The translations under genes were made by a program, and so were the position numbers. The notes beneath the pieces are model-generated. The model was not told where the DNA came from. It saw nothing but the letters and a program-made list of their open reading frames with translations, and made no database searches. Of a DNA stretch of 53,413 bases, positions 27,383-34,423 are shown piece after piece (the first letter of the stretch is position 1; each line of letters begins with the position of its first letter). Source of the DNA: a virus. The stretch spans positions 1 to 53,413 of IMG/VR virus record IMGVR_UViG_3300046352_000064; one strand, 5' to 3'.

Positions 27383-27981
27383 TATGATAAGTAAGCTTTA
27401 CCAGCTACTGGAGTATTAAAGTTAATACGTAAGTTGTTACTGTCAACGATTTCAATAATACCTTGAATATCATTACCGTTAAGATCTTCTGCAAATACGT
27501 TTGGTGTAATACCCATATTATGCTGAATAACCCACTGAGTTGACGGAGTCTCTTGTGTAAACAAGAAAGATGTATTGTTATTGATTGTAATGCATGGATT
27601 CAAGTTTATTCTAGTTACTGCACCGTTTGCATTAACCTGAATAATGTTTTGAGATCCATTACTATACTCATAGAATACACCAAGATTATCTGGACTACGA
27701 GGATTACTGTATTGATATCCTAAAGCTTCGTTATCAAATAATAACTCAGAATCATACATACCCGTTGGTAACCAAGTCTTGTACTGAATATTCTCTTCGC
27801 TTAATGCACCAGCATCATCGTTTGCTTGCCAATCAACAATAGCTTTTTTGATCTCTGCCATCAAGACATAATCGTCAGAAATAGCTTTACCTAATCCATA
27901 ACGAGATCTACGAAACTTGCTAAAGATGCTTGTTGCGTAGTTCTTATATATCTCAACTTTTTTTGGCAGTAAGTTCTTCAT
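27382..27981 (-). CDS. Virion adaptor-like protein with shared C-terminal domain (199 aa)
   Basis: 199 residues. The N-terminal 140 residues (LPKKVEIYKNYATSIFSKFR and YGLGKAISDDYVLMAEIKKA) are mixed alpha-beta and not seen in the neighbours. The C-terminal 60 residues (TQWVIQHNMGITPNVFAEDL, ending GKAYLS) form the beta domain shared with the two genes that follow. A likely reading is a connector that carries one copy of the fibre-base domain and links fibres to the neck or capsid. The start ATG lies one base after the stop of a small zinc-ribbon gene. I do not know a characterised relative. Confidence 0.6.
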   Translation of the reverse strand: MKNLLPKKVEIYKNYATSIFSKFRRSRYGLGKAISDDYVLMAEIKKAIVDWQANDDAGALSEENIQYKTWLPTGMYDSELLFDNEALGYQYSNPRSPDNLGVFYEYSNGSQNIIQVNANGAVTRINLNPCITINNNTSFLFTQETPSTQWVIQHNMGITPNVFAEDLNGNDIQGIIEIVDSNNLRINFNTPVAGKAYLS

Positions 27982-27982
27982 C

Positions 27983-28144
27983 TTAGTTTTTGTTTGCCTG
28001 AGTATTTCTGATCAAATGTAACTGTTGTTCGTAAGTACCAATACAGTTTGTGCAGGCTTGTGCTCCGTTTGAAGCAGTTCTTTGCTGACAACCACATGTG
28101 ATTACAGTACCACAGTTAGGACAGGTAGTTTGGTTTTGTGACAT
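27983..28144 (-). CDS. Small zinc-ribbon-like protein (53 aa)
   Basis: A short gene of 53 residues. It has CPNCG, CGC and CTNC groups (Cys at 8, 11, 17, 19, 31 and 34), enough for one or two zinc sites. The ATG at 28144 has the strong A/C-rich leader AACTAAACCAACAATATT, the same type used by many other genes here, which supports expression. It lies between the 184-residue gene (22 bases upstream) and the 199-residue gene (1 base downstream). The CxxCG-x5-CGC arrangement is like that in the 303-residue tail protein (CRSCGSEATVCGC). Role unknown; perhaps a small virion or assembly protein. Confidence 0.7.
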   Translation of the reverse strand: MSQNQTTCPNCGTVITCGCQQRTASNGAQACTNCIGTYEQQLHLIRNTQANKN

Positions 28145-28166
28145 AATATTGTTGGTTTAGTTAATA

Positions 28167-28721
28167 TTAGCAGTACTGGCCGTATGTTTCTGAGTATGCG
28201 TTTAGCTTCTTCTGTGCATAGATTAATAACTCCATGCCTTCATCTGCTTGATGACAATACTCAACCTTTACTTTTGCAGCATCGATGTAGTTCTTTATTG
28301 TCTGTAACTGACCAAACTTTTCTTTTACGTCAGCATCAGGTTCAGAACCATTGATTTCAAGCTTGCAAAGCTCGTTGTAATACTTGTTTAATGTTTGAGT
28401 AACACGAAGATGATTATATTCAGAATATACTTTATCGTTTGGAGCAACTGAGTAACGAATCACATAGATACCGTCAGGAATGCACTGCAAGCTATCCCCA
28501 CATCCAGTCTTTTGTAAACCTAATGAACATGCATTAAGAACGATGTTATAATATGGCAATACCTCAACATTAACTGGTAAGTTAAATCCTGGAGATGTAA
28601 TCTGTAGTGTGCCACACTCTTTGTCTAAACCTTCACCATACGTACTGGTGTCAAAGATCCTTAATACTTTGCAGTTATTTGTATCAGGAGTCTCAAGGCT
28701 TAACTGATGTTTGATAGCCAT
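28167..28721 (-). CDS. Conserved virion-region protein (184 aa)
   Basis: 184 residues. The N-terminal half is beta-rich (HQLSLETPDTNNCKVLRIFD to LPVNVEVLPYYNI), with several cysteines (NACSLGLQKTGCGDSLQC). The C-terminal half is helical (LNKYYNELCKLEI and LQTIKNYIDAAKVKVEYCHQ). It is the first gene after the terminator at 28.8 kb and has a good promoter-like box 42 bases upstream, so it opens the fibre unit that continues leftwards. I recall similar proteins beside fibre genes in Bacteroidota phages but know no function. An adaptor or neck protein would suit its place. Confidence 0.6.
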   Translation of the reverse strand: MAIKHQLSLETPDTNNCKVLRIFDTSTYGEGLDKECGTLQITSPGFNLPVNVEVLPYYNIVLNACSLGLQKTGCGDSLQCIPDGIYVIRYSVAPNDKVYSEYNHLRVTQTLNKYYNELCKLEINGSEPDADVKEKFGQLQTIKNYIDAAKVKVEYCHQADEGMELLIYAQKKLNAYSETYGQYC

Positions 28722-28762
28722 AAACTTCTATTGTTTTGAATAAGATGATCGTAGTTGTACTC

Positions 28763-28775
28763 AATAATAATATAC
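28763..28775 (-). promoter_or_regulatory. Promoter-like box (GTATATTATTATT) for the fibre unit
   Basis: The minus strand reads GTATATTATTATT, preceded by TTTTTA, about 42 bases upstream of the ATG at 28721 and immediately after the terminator at 28793-28831. Same core as the boxes near 12.5, 13.2 and 35.7 kb. Confidence 0.45.
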
Positions 28776-28792
28776 TAAAAATCAAGCACAAA

Positions 28793-28831
28793 CACAAAAA
28801 AGAAAGGGCAGGCACCGCAAAGTACCTACCC
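28793..28831 (-). terminator. Strong Rho-independent-type terminator after the 382-aa gene
   Basis: On the minus strand GGGTAGGTAC pairs with GTGCCTGCCC (ten pairs, two of them G-U) around a TTTGCG loop and is followed by TTTCTTTTTTTGTG. It lies 24 bases after the stop of the 382-residue virion gene. Confidence 0.85.
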
Positions 28832-28854
28832 TCGTCTTCTTTATTTCTATCTGA

Positions 28855-30003
28855 TTAGATAGTCTCTAACGCGATCGCTTGACCAGCTGCAACAGCAGAA
28901 GCAACAATGAAGTTAGTGATCTCAGTTGTAGCAGTTCCAGCAGGAACGTTGATAACAACTAAATATTGATCATTGTCAAATGTGCTAGATGGGTTGTTGA
29001 AACGAGGTACGTTATGTAATACCATTACTTGATCGTATAATCCGTTACGGTTGATTGTTGCTAAACCTGGGTTAGCTTCGATCTCACGCATACGAATTGA
29101 ATCAACATGTCCACCATCTGGATAAGCTTCTTGACGGTAACGACCGTCTAAGATCATCTCACGTAATACAGTCTCACCAACACCTGATGCTTGACGAGCA
29201 GCTTGTGTTTCAACAGAAGAGATTCCATTTACTGCACATGGCTCACCTGAATCATCAACAAATGAAGTGTAGATTGATAACGGAGCAAGATCGTAGTTAT
29301 CAGTTGGAGTAAAAGTAGCATCACCAAACTTAGTATCAACATAAGCTGCAGTAATAACTAACTTTGCAACATCAGAAGATGTAGCAGCAACACCTGCAAA
29401 AGTATCATAATCTCCAGCAGCTACAGCATCACCTGCAGTATCTTTAACAGCAACAGAGATAAACTTACCTAAGTAAGGAGACTCGTTTATTTGTTTTGCC
29501 CAAGCGATAGCAACTTTAGTTGGATCGATTACAGCAGCAACATCTCCAGCAGCACATCCTGTAAAAGCATCTAATGTCTTGTACAAGTTGTGAGATAAGA
29601 AACGTAATGCAGGAGAACCTTTCAAGTCAACACGTAAGCGGTAAGTAGCATCTTCTAATACATTAGAGATAGATACTTCAACTACTTGATTTTGAGCAGT
29701 CTTAGAAGCAACTTTAAATACACGAGAGATGTACTTAGGATTAATCGTCTTTGACTTAACAGACTCTTGGTATCCACCGTGTACAGGACCAATCTTATCA
29801 GATGTAAAATAAGAACCTTGAGCGATGATGAATGGAGCAGTTCCAGCAGTAGTTAATGCAGCATATGTAGACGCATTAAATACTCCTAACTCTCCAGCAG
29901 ACAAACCAGCAGTTGTTCCGCTAGCTGCCAAAGCAACAGCGTTTCCGTCAAGTCCATTAGGACCTACTAAAAACGCTTTTTTAAATGCATTAGGAAAATA
30001 CAT
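28855..30003 (-). CDS. Probable abundant virion structural protein (382 aa)
   Basis: 382 residues starting MYFPNAFKKAFLVGPNGLDG. Features: an alanine/glycine-rich region near residues 25-50, FIIAQGSYFTSDKIGPVHGG, NPKYISRVFKVASK, YRLRVDLKGSPALRFLSHNL near 130, and TLYD-type blocks toward the end (IRMREIEANPGLATINRNGL, PRFNNPSSTF). I recall relatives in Bacteroidota-infecting phages as virion proteins, but not a defined name. The GC and codon pattern (many GCA, ACT, GTT) and the strong terminator after it suggest high expression. It follows the ferritin-like small protein and the adaptor gene in the head-completion region. A contractile sheath was considered and rejected. Role: structural, exact position unknown. 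Confidence 0.65.
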   Translation of the reverse strand: MYFPNAFKKAFLVGPNGLDGNAVALAASGTTAGLSAGELGVFNASTYAALTTAGTAPFIIAQGSYFTSDKIGPVHGGYQESVKSKTINPKYISRVFKVASKTAQNQVVEVSISNVLEDATYRLRVDLKGSPALRFLSHNLYKTLDAFTGCAAGDVAAVIDPTKVAIAWAKQINESPYLGKFISVAVKDTAGDAVAAGDYDTFAGVAATSSDVAKLVITAAYVDTKFGDATFTPTDNYDLAPLSIYTSFVDDSGEPCAVNGISSVETQAARQASGVGETVLREMILDGRYRQEAYPDGGHVDSIRMREIEANPGLATINRNGLYDQVMVLHNVPRFNNPSSTFDNDQYLVVINVPAGTATTEITNFIVASAVAAGQAIALETI

Positions 30004-30039
30004 AGTTAATTGTGTTTATGGGTTATAGATAAATAAAAA

Positions 30040-30450
30040 CTATTTTAAGAACAGTAACTTATACTTAGCACTATTAAGGCTAGACTTAATCATATCTAAG
30101 TCGTTTACTATTTCACTGTAAGGCATCATACCTTGTAAAGATGTAACCATCTGGTATACATCTCTAATATAAGATAACGCTTCTTGTACACTATTCAAAG
30201 GACGCGGTGCATTATCTTCATATGTTAACAACTTCTCAGCAGCTCCTTGGAATCCTTCAGCTAGTGCATCAGCATGTCCAGGTAAAGCATCATATAACTC
30301 ATTAAGAGCTTTGTGTGCTGAGAATGAACCTAAGTCTTTTACTTTTAGGTGTAGTTTATGGAAACTAGTTGCAGCATTCATTAACTCGCTAACGCAAGCA
30401 GCTGTCTTTGATTCTAAAGACCCATTTGGTCTTTGTAGTTTTTGTACCAT
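30040..30450 (-). CDS. Ferritin/Dps-like helical phage protein (136 aa)
   Basis: 136 residues, almost entirely helical. The sequence FHKLHLKVKDLGSFSAHKAL, then YDALPGHADALAEGFQG, then MPYSEIVNDLDMIKSSLNSA follows the His/Glu spacing of a ferritin-like or Dps-like four-helix bundle, a family of small phage proteins that I recall from crAss-like and related phages (DUF5856 type). Putative metal ligands are the His at about 31 and 44, and Asp/His in PGHAD. It is 7 bases from the adaptor gene and 37 from the 382-residue gene. Dps-like proteins protect DNA or bind metal; whether this one is in the virion is unknown. Confidence 0.6.
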   Translation of the reverse strand: MVQKLQRPNGSLESKTAACVSELMNAATSFHKLHLKVKDLGSFSAHKALNELYDALPGHADALAEGFQGAAEKLLTYEDNAPRPLNSVQEALSYIRDVYQMVTSLQGMMPYSEIVNDLDMIKSSLNSAKYKLLFLK

Positions 30451-30456
30451 GTTTTA

Positions 30457-31158
30457 TTAACTGTTTCTACCTGCGTTTTGAACCTCTCTTTGGTATTGAT
30501 TCATTGACTCTATATCACCAGCCAAGATTGCAGCTGTCTCATCACATAAGATCTCAGCAACATCATCTTTAAACTCACATGTCACATCATACTGAATAAC
30601 AGTATTAGTTTCAATATCTATAGATCCTTTGAACTTAATAGCTCTTGGTTTTCTATAGTAGGTAAGCTTTGGAGCTTCAATACTAAACTCACCGTTCGTA
30701 TAGATCTTGATCTTGTTACTCATGATTGTGCAGAAAGTCTCTCCCCATTGAAAAGAAGGAGACTTAAAGTTATCTGATAGTAATTCATCAGCATTAGCTT
30801 CTTCAGCTAAATACACTGACATGATTCTACTTGGGCAACATGACGTAATAGCTCTTGTGCTAACACGAGTAAAGTGCATGTAATCAACTGGGATATCAGA
30901 TGTTTCAAAGTATAGATCTCTCTCAATACCGCTAAGATTAACTTCTTCTAATAATATCTGTAAGTCATCAACAATGTTAGATGACTGTTCAGGCATTAAT
31001 GCTCTTGGTGTTAAACCATGAATAACCCGTCTTGTCCACTCAAGCTGCGCCTTATTAAAAGCTTCTTGAATCTGCCAACTTTCAATGTTGTCATAATCAA
31101 AACTTGCTAACTTGTTCAGACGTTGCTTAATCTTAAGCTGTATAAGTTTGTTATCCAT
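30457..31158 (-). CDS. Head-completion/adaptor-type protein (233 aa)
   Basis: 233 residues. The N-terminal helical part (LIQLKIKQRLNKLASFDYDN, then WQIQEAFNKAQLEW) is a signature of a conserved structural protein of crAss-like and related Bacteroidota phages. A beta-rich centre (FETSDIPVDYMHFTRVSTRA, WGETFCTIMSNKIKIY) follows, and a helical end (DEAEILCDETAAILAGDIE pattern). Shape and place after the capsid gene suit an adaptor on the portal or a head-completion protein. It is preceded by an unusual 154-base leader with several inverted repeats. The family link is recalled; the role is inferred. Confidence 0.65.
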   Translation of the reverse strand: MDNKLIQLKIKQRLNKLASFDYDNIESWQIQEAFNKAQLEWTRRVIHGLTPRALMPEQSSNIVDDLQILLEEVNLSGIERDLYFETSDIPVDYMHFTRVSTRAITSCCPSRIMSVYLAEEANADELLSDNFKSPSFQWGETFCTIMSNKIKIYTNGEFSIEAPKLTYYRKPRAIKFKGSIDIETNTVIQYDVTCEFKDDVAEILCDETAAILAGDIESMNQYQREVQNAGRNS

Positions 31159-31312
31159 AGTCTTTAAAAAGACCTAGGTGCAGATCTTACGGTATGCAAC
31201 CTAGGTACATCTTGTTTTAAAGTGCTGCACTATAGCATAGTATAGAGGGGCACTACTTGAAACATCTTTTCAGATGTCGGTCCAAGGATACTATCCAAGG
31301 AGGAGAATATTA
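31159..31312 (-). promoter_or_regulatory. Structured leader between the 338-aa and 233-aa genes
   Basis: This 154-base gap has several symmetric elements. ACCTAGGT, itself a palindrome, occurs at 31172-31179 and 31199-31206 and could pair as a stem. ACATCT pairs with AGATGT at 31262-31277 (tight 4-nt loop). The palindromic-looking CTATACTATGCTATAG lies near 31230, and the direct repeat TCCTTGGA near 31280-31300. On the minus strand the ACATCT hairpin could end the upstream transcript and the AT-rich CTATACTAT could be a promoter. No ORF of interest is present. Confidence 0.4.
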
Positions 31313-32329
31313 TTACTGTTGCCAGTATTTCTCAACACGTTCTGTCACGTCTCTTAAGATCTCTTCGTTTAAAGGATTCTTCAAGAACTCAACACAGTCT
31401 GACGGTGTACGTCCTAACATTGTTGATGTTGACATGTGATAGATAAATCCATCAGCTTTTGTTGCAATCATCTTGTAATATGTAGAATCTTTAACAATAG
31501 CACGAAGCTTCAAAGTTTCCATATCAAGAGCAGCTACCTCAATAAAGCGTTCTGCTGTTTTACGCTTGTTCTTATCAACATACTCTCCGTTAATGTATTT
31601 ATCCATATTGTCATAGATAATGTCTGTAGGAGTAGATTTGCGATACTGAGCAGAGTTTACGTCGATCACTTTTGCAACGTAGAACAACTTATTTGTATTC
31701 TTATTAAATAACTTCTCAAGTTCAGATAATGCTTTGTTACGAAGTTTCTTAACCTCTGTATTTGTCGAAGCAGTTTCTTCTAACTTATCTAAGTAGAACT
31801 TTGGTGGGACTGGAGTTGTCTTTGCATCATCAAGCGACTTTGCAACAATACTAAATCCACCTGCTTCAATAGCATACATACGAATCAAATCATAAGGATC
31901 TTTATCAGGCTCTAAGAAGAGTGGCTCGTTTCCACATCTAATCTTTATCTTATCCCAGAAATCATCGTTGTTTGGTTTTAGCAAAACGACTTTATTCCAG
32001 AAGTCAGGATCAGTAGGATCAATGATATTCGCAGCTAACTCTTTTTCTAACTGACAAACAACAGCACGAATCTGTTTAATCTTTGCTTCTGCTTCTTCAG
32101 GATTTAAGTCCTTTATCTCTGGAGCATATTCATTCAAACCAGTCTTATACCGTTTGATTCCATTAATCTCAAGGCATGCAATCGACTCTTCGTGGAAAGC
32201 TCCTTCAAACAAAGTTAAACCGTATTTTTGAAGACCCATGTTATCAACACTAGGATCAAAGTATGGTCTAATAGCAATCGTTGATCGCTTATTTTGTGGA
32301 TAACGTTCCACAATAGTTACTGAACTCAT
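31313..32329 (-). CDS. Conserved protein following the capsid gene (338 aa)
   Basis: 338 residues, soluble, acidic and lysine-rich. It begins VTIVERYPQNKRSTIAIRPY, has a helix of about 30 residues (NPEEAEAKIKQIRAVVCQLE) and the sequence YRKSTPTDIIYDNMDKYING and ends with DVTERVEKYWQQ. I recall relatives close to the capsid gene of crAss-like phages, perhaps a capsid-internal or morphogenesis protein, but I know no function. The leader is a repeated CCAAA series just before the ATG, the clearest example of the leader type in this genome. No catalytic motif or membrane segment is visible. Confidence 0.6.
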   Translation of the reverse strand: MSSVTIVERYPQNKRSTIAIRPYFDPSVDNMGLQKYGLTLFEGAFHEESIACLEINGIKRYKTGLNEYAPEIKDLNPEEAEAKIKQIRAVVCQLEKELAANIIDPTDPDFWNKVVLLKPNNDDFWDKIKIRCGNEPLFLEPDKDPYDLIRMYAIEAGGFSIVAKSLDDAKTTPVPPKFYLDKLEETASTNTEVKKLRNKALSELEKLFNKNTNKLFYVAKVIDVNSAQYRKSTPTDIIYDNMDKYINGEYVDKNKRKTAERFIEVAALDMETLKLRAIVKDSTYYKMIATKADGFIYHMSTSTMLGRTPSDCVEFLKNPLNEEILRDVTERVEKYWQQ

Positions 32330-32388
32330 GTTTGGTTTGGTTTGGTTTATAATAAGACTTACTAGACTTCTAGTAAATATCGTATTTC

Positions 32389-32613
32389 TTAATCTAATAT
32401 CAAAGAGTTTAAGCTTCGTTCTGTAAGATCCTCTGGGTTCTTACTAGCTCTCAACTCTGCTTTTGCTAAATCTGTTTCAGTAAAGAGCAAACACTTATGA
32501 CCGTGGCCATCTTCGTCTTTTACCCATACAGCAAAATAAGCATCATTAACGTTAGGGAAGTTTTGCTTCTTGCTATTCTTCACCTTTACTAACTGTCCTA
32601 GTCTAGCTTTCAT
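32389..32613 (-). CDS. Small protein after the capsid gene (74 aa)
   Basis: I place the start at the ATG at 32613, not at the GTG 90 bases upstream, because the ATG is preceded by ATAAACCAAACCAACACA, the leader used by many genes here, and because the longer N-terminus would be read from a highly structured RNA element. The protein begins MKARLGQLVKVKNSKKQNFP and continues with NDAYFAVWVKDEDGHGHKCL and a Leu/Glu-rich end; it looks like a small beta barrel with a helical tail. Candidates are a capsid decoration protein or a small regulator. Not recognised. Confidence 0.6.
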   Translation of the reverse strand: MKARLGQLVKVKNSKKQNFPNVNDAYFAVWVKDEDGHGHKCLLFTETDLAKAELRASKNPEDLTERSLNSLILD

Positions 32614-32633
32614 TGTGTTGGTTTGGTTTATAG

Positions 32634-32691
32634 AACCTGTTGAGAGTTGCAAGCTCTCCGCATGATCAGTACGGTTTGCGTACAACAGGTT
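32634..32691 (-). ncRNA. 58-nt perfect three-way-junction RNA element in a 5' leader
   Basis: On the minus strand: outer stem AACCTGTT/AACAGGTT (8 pairs), inside it hairpin GTACG-CAAAC-CGTAC (5 pairs), a 10-nt linker TGATCATGCG, and hairpin GAGAG-CTTGCAA-CTCTC (5 pairs). All 18 pairs are Watson-Crick, and two of the three junction corners have no unpaired base. It ends 20 bases before the ATG at 32613, with the A/C-rich leader between. The same fold can form on either DNA strand as a cruciform. It does not match any riboswitch or ribozyme consensus that I know; in particular the hammerhead core (CTGATGA and GAAA) is absent. Likely a cis-acting leader RNA, processing site or small RNA. Confidence 0.5.
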
Positions 32692-32714
32692 GAGGGTTGA
32701 CACTTTTGATGTCT

Positions 32715-32748
32715 ATAGTAAAACCTGGAGAGTATTTCATCTCCAGGT
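32715..32748 (-). terminator. Terminator-like hairpin after the capsid gene
   Basis: On the minus strand ACCTGGAGA pairs perfectly with TCTCCAGGT around an 8-nt AT-rich loop, followed by TTTACTAT. The T-tract is short, so termination may be partial, which would make the capsid the most abundant product of its unit. Confidence 0.6.
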
Positions 32749-32760
32749 CTACTAGTACTA

Positions 32761-34380
32761 TTAGAATGATCCGCCAGTAACAGGGTTACGCATCACAATC
32801 TTCAATACCTTAGTTGGGTCTTTAACCCAGATTGCTGGCATTGTTTGTGACATGAACACACGGTATCCGTTGAACTGTCCAGATGACTGGAAGCCTTGAG
32901 AACGACCCATGTAATCCATTGTACCGTTTTGGTAGAACCACTTCAATTGATTATCCCAAGATAACTTCAATAAGTAGATGTTATCGTTAGTGTTATCAGT
33001 GATATCAAAGATAACGAAGTTGTAAGAAGATAATGGGAAACCATCGATGATAGGGTTCTCAATATCGTTTGTGTGTACGTTATCAAACGCAGGGTTTAAT
33101 ACAAACTTAACGTTAGCTAAGAATGGAATAACGTATTGAGTATACGCAAAACCGAAATTTAAGTCCATTCCTTTACCAGTGATAGCACCAACCTCAGAAG
33201 CATTGATTACTAAGCCAGAGTTGATCGCCTCTTTCTTAATAGCTTCGTTGATTAACTTCATACCACCCATACCTGTTTGAACAACTAATTCACGACGAGG
33301 ATCTGGTCCCTGGAACTCAACCTTACCATTGAAGAAGTTGAAGATCTCAGATTTGAACAAGTCTAAGTTGAATGAACCTTTGTTGTAGATACGCTTGTAA
33401 GAGTTATCTAACTGCTTCCAAAGACCAACTGATAAACGAATATCATCTGGACCATCTTGCTTAACGCGACCACCTTGTCCCCACATTAAGTAAGACTCAA
33501 TGTCAGTAGAGATTTTAGATAAGTGAGCAGCTTCTAAAGTTGTTAAGAATGTACGAGTCAATTGACCTGATTCGTATGCTTTCTTAACATAGTCCTTACC
33601 CATTTTGTTAGCTAAACCTTGTAAGTCTGTAACCGCAGGATCGATAGACTTATCAAATGAACGCCATAACTCAACAACTGGTACAGTACCATCTGCTTTC
33701 ATTCCACCTTTCATCATCAAATCAGCACGAGATGATACAGAATAGTGAACGTGTGCTTCAGCACCACCAACGTAGTTATAGAACTCACGGTGTCCAGCAT
33801 TAACTTGACCTAAGTCAGAGAAACGCTCACCATACTCTCCACGTGCAGAACCTTTACGGAAGATCTTTGTTCCTTGCTTTACATACTTGTTGTCTAAGAA
33901 CTTCAAGTTGTCGTTGTTTACTAACTGAACTGTGTAGATGAAACCGTCACCTGCAGGGATAATATCATCTGCTGTTACGTACATCTCAGCTCCGTTGTAC
34001 TTGTCATAAGTGATGATATCACCATGACCGAACTGACGCTTGTTCAATTTGATCTTGAACGACTGTCCGTCAATACCTTTTGTAGCATTTGCAGATTCAA
34101 TATCTTCTAAGATATAAGGAAGATCTTGAGCTACAGGGATTTGCCACTTGTACTCACCACGAGAGTTATCAACGTTGATAACGTTTTTACCTCCGAAAGA
34201 AGACATCTGGTACAAAGGCATTTCTACCTTTTGTGCCATTGCCCACAAATCCACTGGACCTAAGTCCATTGGCTCTGAGCTCTTAAGAAGGTTTGATAAG
34301 TGGTATGAATCAACGTGAGATGAAGCTGCATAGCTCGTATCACGCAAAAATATACCATTATTCAAAACTGGAGTTGCCAT
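32761..34380 (-). CDS. Major capsid protein, crAss-like
   Basis: 539 residues, in the size range of crAss-like major capsid proteins (HK97 fold). The protein begins MATPVLNNGIFLRDTSYAAS and has PMDLGPVDLWAMAQKVEMPL, GSARGEYGERFSDLGQVNAG near 180, and YTQYVIPFLANVKFVLNPAF near 430, all in agreement with a capsid subunit with an N-terminal arm, extended loop and peripheral domain. The order scaffold-like, capsid, small protein, and the hairpin terminator afterwards, are typical of a capsid gene. The promoter-like TTATATTATAA lies at 34403-34414. I recognise it by family feel and context; HK97-fold modelling would decide. Confidence 0.8.
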   Translation of the reverse strand: MATPVLNNGIFLRDTSYAASSHVDSYHLSNLLKSSEPMDLGPVDLWAMAQKVEMPLYQMSSFGGKNVINVDNSRGEYKWQIPVAQDLPYILEDIESANATKGIDGQSFKIKLNKRQFGHGDIITYDKYNGAEMYVTADDIIPAGDGFIYTVQLVNNDNLKFLDNKYVKQGTKIFRKGSARGEYGERFSDLGQVNAGHREFYNYVGGAEAHVHYSVSSRADLMMKGGMKADGTVPVVELWRSFDKSIDPAVTDLQGLANKMGKDYVKKAYESGQLTRTFLTTLEAAHLSKISTDIESYLMWGQGGRVKQDGPDDIRLSVGLWKQLDNSYKRIYNKGSFNLDLFKSEIFNFFNGKVEFQGPDPRRELVVQTGMGGMKLINEAIKKEAINSGLVINASEVGAITGKGMDLNFGFAYTQYVIPFLANVKFVLNPAFDNVHTNDIENPIIDGFPLSSYNFVIFDITDNTNDNIYLLKLSWDNQLKWFYQNGTMDYMGRSQGFQSSGQFNGYRVFMSQTMPAIWVKDPTKVLKIVMRNPVTGGSF

Positions 34381-34402
34381 AATGTTTTATTTTTGTTAAA
34401 GG

Positions 34403-34414
34403 GTTATAATATAA
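34403..34414 (-). promoter_or_regulatory. Promoter-like box (ATTATATTATAA) for the capsid gene
   Basis: The minus strand reads ATTATATTATAA 23 bases upstream of the ATG at 34380, between the scaffold-like gene and the capsid gene. It shares TATATTATAA with the other late boxes. A separate capsid promoter would explain a high capsid-to-scaffold ratio. Confidence 0.4.
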
Positions 34415-34423
34415 TCGTTTTGT

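Noticed and set aside
28855-30003. 382-residue protein as a contractile tail sheath.
   Set aside because: The order of genes (terminase, portal, capsid, connector and muzzle proteins) is that of a short-tailed crAss-like phage; no tail tube, tape measure or baseplate genes are present, and no sheath motif is seen.
32624-32703. Hammerhead ribozyme at the three-way junction.
   Set aside because: A three-way junction with TGATCA resembles one at first sight, but the CTGATGA and GAAA core sequences are missing.
32614-32703. N-terminal extension of the 74-residue protein from a GTG start.
   Set aside because: The extension would be encoded by the perfect three-way-junction element; the ATG at 32613 has the leader typical for this genome.
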